From Candidatus Altarchaeota archaeon (GTDB lineage: Archaea; Altiarchaeota; Altiarchaeia; IMC4; SCGC-AAA252-I15), in NCBI GenBank assembly GCA_018815265.1, contig JAHIYG010000098.1, positions 1-11,956 on the forward strand: DNA of 11,956 nt, read 5' to 3'. Below the pieces are notes generated by a model. That model did not search any database. It saw only the letters and a list, made by a program, of their open reading frames with translations, and was not told the origin of the DNA. How positions within the stretch are numbered: position 1 is the stretch's first letter; the number at the start of each line of letters is the position of its first letter. Shown here in pieces: positions 6,711 to 11,956 of this stretch. The position numbers and the translations under genes were made by a program.

Positions 6711-6718
6711 GATATAAA
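6711..6718 (+). promoter_or_regulatory. TATA box for the GNAT-like gene
   Basis: GATATAAA starts two bases after the gltX stop, with its TATAAA about 30 bp upstream of the ATG at 6743. This spacing predicts a start of transcription at or next to the ATG, and a separate promoter for the downstream gene despite the 33-bp gap. Confidence 0.6.
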
Positions 6719-6742
6719 CCAATGCTTCCCCTAATTTAACAC

Positions 6743-7540
6743 ATGGTACTCAAGGACCCATCACCTAAGCAAATGCCCGGGCAGGGTGATGTCAGACTGC
6801 TTGATTCACGCGAGAAAATAAGGAAACACCTTGTTATTTCTGCTGTTGACGCGTCCAAGACCGACTTAGACGCTCTTGGCAGAGAGATTTCTTTATTCGA
6901 AAAAGAACTGGGTGAATTGGGCCAGCCTAAAGGCCACACACAGTTTATCATTGACCGGCTAAAGACTGGAACCATGCAAATGGTAGTGGCAAGGTACACT
7001 GGCGAGGATGACCCGGCAATTAACCTTAGAAAAAACCAGATTTTGGGTTATAACCTCTTTCAGAAATCCGATGTTGAATCGGGCTTGCTATCTGATGCAT
7101 ATGGTATGAGCGAGAAAGTGAAGTTTACAGAACTCCTACGTAGGGGAATGCCAAGGGAATATCTCGATCACCTGATGAATCCATCAACGTCTGAAAAATC
7201 CAAGGCAGGTTTTTTAGTCTATGTCGTATCCTCTCAGGCTGGCAGGGGGATAAACTTATCCAACCTCTTGATTGCAGAGTCTGTGAAACACATGCGTGAA
7301 AACATGGGTTTGGACATGGCTTTTGCATTCGGCAGAATATCGCATAATGTCGATGTGTCTGAAGACCTTGAGATGGCGTGCACTCAATTAAATGCTTTTT
7401 TGGATGAAGAAAGGCCTGATGGATTCCACCCCGACCATGCTGTACGGTTTCATCAGCGCTCTGGCGCGAAGGTGGTGTGTGGAATACCCTATTCTACAAA
7501 GATAGAGCATGGATTCCTGGCAGTCTACAAACTAAAATAA
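6743..7540 (+). CDS. GNAT-like N-acyltransferase domain protein
   Basis: The 265-residue product has a C-terminal half that looks like the acetyl-CoA-binding core of the GNAT fold. A hydrophobic strand GFLVYVVSS (156-164) runs into a pyrophosphate-binding-like loop QAGRGINLSNLLI (165-177). A second strand FAFGRISHN follows (194-202), and then HPDHAVRFHQRSGAKVV (229-245), which resembles the end-of-domain pattern of a helix leading to a 'G-x-K/F' strand seen in GNATs. Residues 75-105 (GTMQMVVARYTGEDDPAINL...LGYNLF) could be the early strands that carry the substrate side. The first 70 residues are charged and helical and are not recognised. Substrate cannot be inferred. A TATA box about 30 bp upstream supports this ATG. 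Family confidence is moderate; a plain hypothetical protein remains possible. Confidence 0.65.
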   Translation: MVLKDPSPKQMPGQGDVRLLDSREKIRKHLVISAVDASKTDLDALGREISLFEKELGELGQPKGHTQFIIDRLKTGTMQMVVARYTGEDDPAINLRKNQILGYNLFQKSDVESGLLSDAYGMSEKVKFTELLRRGMPREYLDHLMNPSTSEKSKAGFLVYVVSSQAGRGINLSNLLIAESVKHMRENMGLDMAFAFGRISHNVDVSEDLEMACTQLNAFLDEERPDGFHPDHAVRFHQRSGAKVVCGIPYSTKIEHGFLAVYKLK

Positions 7541-7596
7541 TTGCAGAATGTGTTAGTGTCCCTAGGTTATTACCCTCGTTTATGTAATACTCTTTT

Positions 7597-8403
7597 GTGG
7601 ATTTTTTGGCGCATTTCATTGTTGGTTTCATCATAGGTGCGTTGGGGACATTAGTTGGTTCAGGTGGCGGATTCCTTATTGTTCCTTTTCTGGTTTATAT
7701 GACTGACTTCAGCCCTCAAGTGATTGCTGGAACATCCATAACTGTGGCTTTCATATGCTCTCTCTCGGGTGCATTGGCTTTCCACAGGAAAGGGATGATA
7801 GACTACAAGCTGGCTTTAATCCTGATTGTTGCAATGATTCCCGGGACTTTGATAGGATTCATACTAAACCAGGGAATAACCCTAAAACACTACACAAACC
7901 TTTTCGGGACATTCCTGCTTTTCGTGTCTCTTTTTCTTTTCAGGAATGTGAAGCTTAGGATACCTCATTTCATACCTAAGCCTATACACCACAGGAACAA
8001 AATGAAAACCACTTCGGGGTCAACATTCGAATACGAGATTAGTGTTAGGCGTTCGGCTGTGTTGAGTTTTCTTGTGGGGGTATTCAGCCCCCTATTGGGT
8101 ATAGGGGGTGGGGTTTTGAGGGTGCCGCCTCTTGTGATGATTTCAAACATGCCTGCTAGGGTGGTTTCAGCAATGAGTCAGTTTGTGACCGTTGCAGGCA
8201 GCATATTAGCTGTAATACTCTTCGGCGTCAACTCCCAGATAGCATTTGAATATGTCGTTCCACTGGCGATTGGGGCGGTGTTTGGCGCTCCGTTTGGCGC
8301 TAATGTGAGTTCAAAAGCCAAGAAGGGTTTGGTTAGGAAAATAATTGCATTCTGTCTTTTTTTAGTGGGTGTTTGGATGTTGATTCAAAACATTGGCTCA
8401 TAA
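7597..8403 (+). CDS. TauE/SafE (TSUP) family membrane permease
   Basis: This is a 268-residue polytopic membrane protein with about seven or eight hydrophobic segments in two repeated halves. Each half begins with the family glycine-rich signature: GTLVGSGGGFLIVPFL (17-32) and GVFSPLLGIGGGVLRVPPLV (161-180). A hydrophilic loop of about 35 residues (117-152, basic, His-rich KPIHHRNKMK) separates the halves. TSUP proteins are thought to move small anions, often sulfur-containing (sulfite, sulfoacetate, thiosulfate) or organic acids; the substrate here is unknown. GTG at 7597 is the start because an in-frame TAA lies at 7585-7587 and no other start fits the first membrane segment. No clear TATA box or Shine-Dalgarno sequence was found. 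The final stop overlaps the end of the convergent kinase gene. Confidence 0.9.
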   Translation: MDFLAHFIVGFIIGALGTLVGSGGGFLIVPFLVYMTDFSPQVIAGTSITVAFICSLSGALAFHRKGMIDYKLALILIVAMIPGTLIGFILNQGITLKHYTNLFGTFLLFVSLFLFRNVKLRIPHFIPKPIHHRNKMKTTSGSTFEYEISVRRSAVLSFLVGVFSPLLGIGGGVLRVPPLVMISNMPARVVSAMSQFVTVAGSILAVILFGVNSQIAFEYVVPLAIGAVFGAPFGANVSSKAKKGLVRKIIAFCLFLVGVWMLIQNIGS

Positions 8404-9321
8404 ACTCTCGTATTCATGGTCGAAGGCAACTATTTTCTTGAATATGTCGTATCTCTCCTGTATGTCTTGTTGTCTCTTGTTTTTCACTCCATCTACTGAG
8501 AATCCTTCGACGACGTAGCTTGCTATAATCGACCCCATCACTATGGATTTTTTTATTGTTTGTGTGTCGAAGACTCCGTGTTTTGCGAGATGGCCTAGTG
8601 TGCCTCCTGCGAAGCTGTCGCCCGCGCCTGTCGGGTCCAAAACATTGACTGTCGGAAACCCCGGTGCTGCGAAGAAGTCGTCGTCTTTGAAGAATAGGGC
8701 GCCATGTTCTCCTTTTTTTAGTATGACGACTCCTCTGCTTATTTCAGACAGCATATTCCCTGCCTTGATAAGGTTTGGGGTTTCGCAGTATTGTCTCGCC
8801 TCCCCCTCATTTATTATCATTCCCTCGACTTTCTTGAAAACCTCGGTGAGTGCCTCTTTTTTAGAGTTTATCCAGTAGTTCATTGTGTCGCAGAGGCAGT
8901 ATTTCGGCTTGACTTCCTCTAGAACCTTGAGTTGTATGTCTGGGTCGATGTTTGCCAGAAACAGGAACTTGCATTTCCTGTATTTCTTCGGTATTTTAGG
9001 CTTAAATGTTGCGAGCACATTCAGGTCTGTTTTTGTGGTGTGGGCGCAGTTCATGTCGTTTTCATAGTATCCCTCCCAATGGAAGGTTTTTCCGTCTGTT
9101 TTTTCAATTCCTTCAACGTCAATTTCTCGCTCCCTTAGGAAGTCAAGGTGTTTTTCCGGGAAATCCTTTCCCACCACGCTTACTACACCCGGTTTCGTGA
9201 AGAATGACGCAGCCAAACTGAAGTATGTCCCAGAACCCCCTAATACATTATCCACCACCCCAAACGGGGTCTTGATGCTGTCTAATGCTACAGTCCCAAC
9301 AGAAACCAAATCAAAACTCAT
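8398..9321 (-). CDS. PfkB/ribokinase-family sugar or nucleoside kinase
   Basis: PfkB kinases phosphorylate sugars, sugar phosphates or nucleosides. The 307 residues show the N-terminal glycine pair of the substrate pocket (LGGSGTYFSLAASF, 27-40), the NxxE motif (NEGE, 171-174) linked to Mg/phosphate binding, and the C-terminal anion-hole and base signature DPTGAGDSFAGG (229-240), with D235 as likely catalytic base. DTMNYWI (145-151) is typical of a subgroup annotated only as 'sugar kinase'. A RuBisCO gene lies 740 bp away on the same strand. In Thermococcus an ADP-dependent ribose-1-phosphate kinase of this superfamily feeds ribose-1,5-bisphosphate towards RuBisCO, so that role is an attractive inference but not shown by sequence; adenosine or ribose kinase are alternatives. 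ATG 9321 has an AT-rich box about 25 bp upstream. The last 6 bp overlap the convergent TSUP gene. Confidence 0.88.
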   Translation of the reverse strand: MSFDLVSVGTVALDSIKTPFGVVDNVLGGSGTYFSLAASFFTKPGVVSVVGKDFPEKHLDFLREREIDVEGIEKTDGKTFHWEGYYENDMNCAHTTKTDLNVLATFKPKIPKKYRKCKFLFLANIDPDIQLKVLEEVKPKYCLCDTMNYWINSKKEALTEVFKKVEGMIINEGEARQYCETPNLIKAGNMLSEISRGVVILKKGEHGALFFKDDDFFAAPGFPTVNVLDPTGAGDSFAGGTLGHLAKHGVFDTQTIKKSIVMGSIIASYVVEGFSVDGVKNKRQQDIQERYDIFKKIVAFDHEYESL

Positions 9322-9340
9322 GGTATAATGAAGGGATAAT

Positions 9341-9350
9341 AAATTAATAA
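9341..9350 (-). promoter_or_regulatory. Putative TATA box for the PfkB kinase gene
   Basis: On the minus strand it reads TTATTAATTT, centred about 25 bp upstream of the ATG at 9321. It is the only strong AT-rich element in the 79-bp gap to the divergent P-loop gene. Confidence 0.4.
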
Positions 9351-9400
9351 GGTTCAGTTAGTAAGTCTTATTTTTCTTTGTGTCTTTCATTAGATAGTAT

Positions 9401-9853
9401 ATGGAAAAGCTCGGTTTAAGTGGTCAAACTCCGCAGCATTCCAACAAGCCAGGCTTACCCTTTAACTCCGTTGAACCATTTGGTGCGTTTGACAGGGGAG
9501 TAACTCAGAAAGACCGTGTTTTGGAAGCTGTCTTTGTGGGCGACTTTGTGTTTGACAGAAATAATGGTTTAGCTGTTTTATTCTTGGGCAAAAGCGAGTC
9601 TGGAAAATCTACTGTATCCTCTATTTTCACTGGCTCATTTAGCGATGTAGATGCTGTAAATTCTCAGTGGGTCTTCGGAGGCACGGAAGATGTTGTCGTC
9701 AAGCAAACATCCGACCAATTCTTTATAAAAAGAGGTAAATCCTCAAGCTTATACACTACTGACGTATTGGCTGTAAGAGATAAGACTGGGAATAAGTACG
9801 TAAAGACAAAGCTGCTGAAAGAGGAGAGGGTAAACCGATTACCTGTCCTTTGA
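9401..9853 (+). CDS. Small P-loop protein, possibly HPr-kinase-like
   Basis: This is a 150-residue protein of unrecognised family with a complete Walker A motif, FLGKSESGKST (61-71, GxxxxGKS), after a hydrophobic strand NGLAVL. An acidic SDVDAV segment follows about 10 residues later (81-86). A P-loop of the form GxSxSGKS with a nearby Asp pair recalls the small HPr kinase/phosphorylase C-terminal fold and its stand-alone relatives, but at 150 residues it is short for most P-loop NTPases and no further family motif can be confirmed. The first 45 residues are polar and Pro/Gly-rich. ATG 9401 is the first start of the frame. Its stop overlaps the start of the next gene (TGATG), so the two are probably translationally coupled. 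The pair sits between the PfkB kinase and RuBisCO on the opposite strand. Confidence 0.7.
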   Translation: MEKLGLSGQTPQHSNKPGLPFNSVEPFGAFDRGVTQKDRVLEAVFVGDFVFDRNNGLAVLFLGKSESGKSTVSSIFTGSFSDVDAVNSQWVFGGTEDVVVKQTSDQFFIKRGKSSSLYTTDVLAVRDKTGNKYVKTKLLKEERVNRLPVL

Positions 9854-10059
9854 TGAAGGCAGTGGTTCTTAAGCCAAAGGGAGTTGACTTTAACGTCTAT
9901 GAAGACTCGTTTGAGGCTAAACTACCCGGTACTCATAAAATCATAAACGGCTTATCAGATAGGGGTATGTTGGAGACTGTCGAATTCGAACCTACTCAAT
10001 GGCTTACTGTCTTTAGGGAACTTAAAAAAAGACTAAGCGCTGAAGCATCAAGGCCTTAG
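9853..10059 (+). CDS. Small hypothetical protein (68 residues) coupled to the P-loop protein
   Basis: The ATG at 9853 shares its A with the TGA stop of the P-loop gene (TGATG overlap), a typical re-initiation arrangement. A TTG at 9850 in the same frame would add one residue and is less likely. The product begins MKAVVLKPKGVDFNVYEDSF and ends in a basic helix (VFRELKKRLSAEASRP). It has no membrane segment, signal peptide or Cys motif and I do not recognise it. It ends one base before the stop codon of the convergent RuBisCO gene. The coupling suggests a partner of the upstream NTPase, which is inference. Confidence 0.6.
   Translation: MKAVVLKPKGVDFNVYEDSFEAKLPGTHKIINGLSDRGMLETVEFEPTQWLTVFRELKKRLSAEASRP
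10024..10030 (-). terminator. Possible T-tract terminator for RuBisCO
   Basis: Seven A bases on the plus strand give a T7 tract on the minus strand, about 30 bp past the RuBisCO stop. Archaeal RNA polymerase terminates at such tracts without a hairpin. On the plus strand the same bases encode the Lys-Lys of LKKRL in the 68-residue protein. Confidence 0.4.
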
Positions 10060-10060
10060 A

Positions 10061-11491
10061 TTATTTTTTCTTTTTTTCGAAGAATTCTATTGCTTGCGCG
10101 AGTTCCCGGTGTTTCTTTGCGTATTTGTGTATATCCACGCCTTTTTTGTATGCTTCACAGGCCTGCACCAACGCGGTTGCTCCTGCTTTTGTGCCGGCAG
10201 GGTGTGCGTGGCATCCAGCCCCCATTGTCGTTATGAAGTCTGTATTTCCCATAACATCTATGAAAGGCTTAAGTAGTGTGGGATTAAGTCCTCCAGATAT
10301 TATTGGGCAGCATTTCTTCAAACCCCTCCAGCTGTCATCTATAAGTATCATCTTATGCGCCTTATCCTCTTTCGTCATTTTCAAGGCGTCTTCATTTTCT
10401 TCTGGTATTGTGGCCCAGCTTTGGTCGAAAAAGTGGCCCATAGATTTGAAGTACTGTATATTGTGGGCTGCTATGATGTCTTCCTCTGGGGTTCCAGCCA
10501 TTTTGCCGACGCCTGCGGTGCCTGTGTGTATGCCTGACGCACCAGCTAACCGTGCGAATTTGGAAAGCACCAACACCGAGAAACCAAGCGGGTTTTCTGG
10601 GCGTGTGAATGCGCCGTGTGCCGCCCTGTGAAAGTGTATGAATACGTCGGGGTACTTCCTCCTGAGGGTCTGCACTGCCATCCAACCGGCGGTTATGCCG
10701 TCTATCAAGAAGGCGTAGCTTCCAGGTTCGAATCCGGCGTTTCTAATTAGTTCGCAGCGCTCAATCATAGTGTCAAAGTCAGGGGCTGACACATTGAATG
10801 AATGGACTTTCTTGTGTCCTGTTTTTTTCACTACCTTGTCCATAGCTTCCTTGACGTGTTTCACCATCTTGTCGTATGGGCAGAAGTCTTGGTTGGCTTG
10901 TGGCTCGTCGTTTTTGACGAAGTCTCCGCCGCCCACCCAGAAGTCGTAGCAGACTTCCGCGTACTCTGCTGATGTCAAACCCATTTTGGGCTTGATGATA
11001 GTACCTAATATTGGGCGGTCGAAGACGTTCAAGTATTTTCTCATGTCATCTATGGTGTAGCTTGGTCCGTCGTATTGCTCAAGCATTGCAGGTGGGAACC
11101 AGACATCAAGCATCTTTAAGGCACTGACTTGCTTCATACCCAATACATTCCCGACTACATAGGTTAGTATGTTTTGGATGTTACCGCCCCGGTCGAAAAG
11201 CCTCCAGGGGTATGCTATCCACACGAGGTCTTTCTCAAGGTCGAGTTTGTATACTAAGGCGTTCATCCTCTTCGAAAATGGCGTCTCAGTCTTTACTTTG
11301 AAGTTTGTTCCAGTGGATGATTCAGCAGCAACCTCGGCTGCCGCCTGAAGCACGTTCAGGTTTTTCCCAGGTATCATGTGGAATACTGCAAGAAGATATT
11401 CCCCGCATCTGGGGTCGTCTAACTCTAAATTAACGTAAGCCTGCTGTTTAGGATTCAAAGAACTAACCAATTCTTTCATATTCGTGGCCAT
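10061..11491 (-). CDS. rbcL: RuBisCO large subunit, form II/III
   Basis: Ribulose-1,5-bisphosphate carboxylase turns RuBP and CO2 into two 3-phosphoglycerates; archaeal forms usually act in nucleotide/pentose salvage rather than a full Calvin cycle. The 476-residue chain has the full active-site set: E57 and GTN (61-63), N115, GTIIKPKMG with K167 and K169, GGDFVKNDEPQ with the carbamylated K193 and metal ligands D195 and E196, HFHRA (H288), HTGT (H322), loop 6 GVGKMAG with K330, SGG (399-401) and GAG (424-426). The KNDEPQ form and close overall likeness to the Methanococcoides burtonii enzyme place it in form II/III. Residues about 358-393 (SWATIPEENEDALKM...DDSWRGLKKC) match the extra 'RuBisCO assembly domain' known from that enzyme. 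ATG 11491 fits the family start. The C terminus is a Lys run (EKKKK). No small subunit or activase is present. Confidence 0.96.
   Translation of the reverse strand: MATNMKELVSSLNPKQQAYVNLELDDPRCGEYLLAVFHMIPGKNLNVLQAAAEVAAESSTGTNFKVKTETPFSKRMNALVYKLDLEKDLVWIAYPWRLFDRGGNIQNILTYVVGNVLGMKQVSALKMLDVWFPPAMLEQYDGPSYTIDDMRKYLNVFDRPILGTIIKPKMGLTSAEYAEVCYDFWVGGGDFVKNDEPQANQDFCPYDKMVKHVKEAMDKVVKKTGHKKVHSFNVSAPDFDTMIERCELIRNAGFEPGSYAFLIDGITAGWMAVQTLRRKYPDVFIHFHRAAHGAFTRPENPLGFSVLVLSKFARLAGASGIHTGTAGVGKMAGTPEEDIIAAHNIQYFKSMGHFFDQSWATIPEENEDALKMTKEDKAHKMILIDDSWRGLKKCCPIISGGLNPTLLKPFIDVMGNTDFITTMGAGCHAHPAGTKAGATALVQACEAYKKGVDIHKYAKKHRELAQAIEFFEKKKK
10064..10077 (+). terminator. Possible T-tract terminator for the P-loop gene pair
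   Basis: T6-C-T7 begins 5 bp after the stop of the 68-residue gene, a good factor-independent archaeal termination signal. On the minus strand the same bases encode the C-terminal Lys run of RuBisCO. Confidence 0.5.
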
Positions 11492-11510
11492 AGATACAAA
11501 ATAAACTTCA

Positions 11511-11520
11511 AAACATAAAA
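11511..11520 (-). promoter_or_regulatory. Putative TATA box for RuBisCO
   Basis: On the minus strand it reads TTTTATGTTT, about 25 bp upstream of the ATG at 11491, in a very AT-rich 145-bp intergenic region. A second AT-rich stretch (TTTTATTTG, about 11497-11505) is too close to the start. No Shine-Dalgarno sequence is visible. Confidence 0.4.
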
Positions 11521-11573
11521 AACAACAAAAAGATGTGGATTTATCAATACTTAGTCAAAATATTTTACTGATG

Positions 11574-11587
11574 AAAAAGGCAAAAAA
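11574..11587 (-). terminator. Possible double T-tract terminator for the rightmost gene
   Basis: On the minus strand T6 (11582-11587), then GCC, then T5 (11574-11578) lie about 50-65 bp past the stop of the TSUP-like gene, upstream of RuBisCO. This would separate its transcript from RuBisCO. Confidence 0.45.
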
Positions 11588-11636
11588 GCATTATTTGTTG
11601 TTTTTTTCCTGTCTTATGCTTTGCTAGTTAGGAATC

Positions 11637-11956
11637 CTATATTGACGTAGCTATTGAGTATACTAGGTTTCCGAAGCTTATTGTTGCGACAATCAAGAGC
11701 ATAATCTTATGGAAACTCTTCTCTTTGACGCATTCAAAAAGCCATTCCCCAACCACTAATCCGACAAGTAATGTGGGTAAAAGTAATGCAATATTTGTGA
11801 TTACCTCCTCTGTCACGAGGTTGAAGTAAGCCATGAAGGCGAGTGTTATTGTCTCGAGGAAGAGGAAGAAGGTCACCAGGTCGTCTCTGAATTCCTGTTT
11901 CTGGAGGTGTTGGGTTGTGAAGAACAATGCAATCGGGGGGCCGTTAATATCTGTCA
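11637..11956 (-). CDS. Second TauE/SafE (TSUP)-like membrane protein, C-terminal half (partial at right edge)
   Basis: The minus-strand frame is open from the right edge to a TAG at 11637-11639, giving 105 residues of an incomplete protein. It enters with TDINGPPIALFFTTQHLQ; the N-G-P-P motif followed by a hydrophobic run and a short polar helix is typical of the second half of TSUP permeases. Three hydrophobic segments follow (about FFLFLETITLAFMAYF, ITNIALLLPTLLVGLVVG and IMLLIVATISFGNLVYSI). A TTG at 11925-11927 is an internal codon, not the start, because the family motif lies upstream of it. It lies on the same strand as RuBisCO, 145 bp away, with T tracts between. The substrate is unknown. 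Confidence 0.75.
   Translation of the reverse strand, partial: TDINGPPIALFFTTQHLQKQEFRDDLVTFFLFLETITLAFMAYFNLVTEEVITNIALLLPTLLVGLVVGEWLFECVKEKSFHKIMLLIVATISFGNLVYSIATSI

Noticed and set aside
10125..10631. 168-codon plus-strand frame inside RuBisCO
   Set aside because: Antisense shadow of strongly conserved RuBisCO active-site regions.
11637..11927. Complete 96-residue membrane protein starting at TTG 11927
   Set aside because: The frame stays open to the right edge and includes the TSUP NGPP motif upstream of that TTG, so the gene is a truncated larger protein.

Overview
The window looks like archaeal chromosome. The support is a form II/III RuBisCO of the Methanococcoides burtonii type, an archaeal 3-dehydroquinate synthase II (AroB'), an archaeal peptidyl-tRNA hydrolase (Pth2), an archaeal-class glutamyl-tRNA synthetase, an intein-containing RtcB RNA ligase, and TATA-like boxes about 25-33 bp upstream of start codons (leaderless-type promoters). 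Genes are packed tightly, with stop codons that touch or overlap, and the GluRS lacks the usual archaeal N-terminal extension. That fits a small-genome lineage such as a DPANN archaeon, but the sequence alone does not fix the taxon.

Layout from left to right. (1) 1-605, minus: the start of an unrecognised helical, charged protein that runs off the left edge. (2) 666-3581, plus: rtcB, interrupted at its catalytic metal-binding Cys by a 503-residue LAGLIDADG intein. It shares one central TATA box with the leftward gene. (3) 3582-3861: a convergent intergenic stretch holding a tandem array of extra, diverged copies of the 3' end of the next gene, plus a perfect 44-bp direct repeat and a stem-loop. 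(4) 3862-4890, minus: aroB', divergent from (5) 4935-6709, plus: a pth2-gltX translation unit. (6) 6743-7540, plus: a GNAT-like acyltransferase with its own promoter. (7) 7597-8403, plus: a TauE/SafE (TSUP) membrane protein, meeting (8) 8398-9321, minus: a PfkB/ribokinase-family kinase, stop codon against stop codon. (9) 9401-10059, plus: a two-gene unit of a small P-loop protein and a 68-residue partner, converging on (10) 10061-11491, minus: the RuBisCO large subunit. (11) 11637-11956, minus: the C-terminal half of a second TSUP-type membrane protein, cut by the right edge.

How the genes fit together: RtcB, Pth2 and GluRS serve tRNA maturation, tRNA recycling and charging. AroB' serves the archaeal entry to aromatic amino acids. 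RuBisCO and the nearby PfkB kinase would suit the archaeal nucleotide/pentose-bisphosphate salvage route, in which nucleoside-derived ribose phosphates are converted to ribulose-1,5-bisphosphate and then 3-phosphoglycerate. AMP phosphorylase and ribose-1,5-bisphosphate isomerase are not in the window, so this link is inference.

The least ordinary signal is the region between rtcB and aroB'. It carries at least two extra copies of the aroB' C-terminal coding segment, each ending in a stop, spaced about 76-90 bp apart, and differing from the live gene mainly at synonymous positions. They look like left-over 3' ends of other aroB' alleles rather than decayed copies of the present one.
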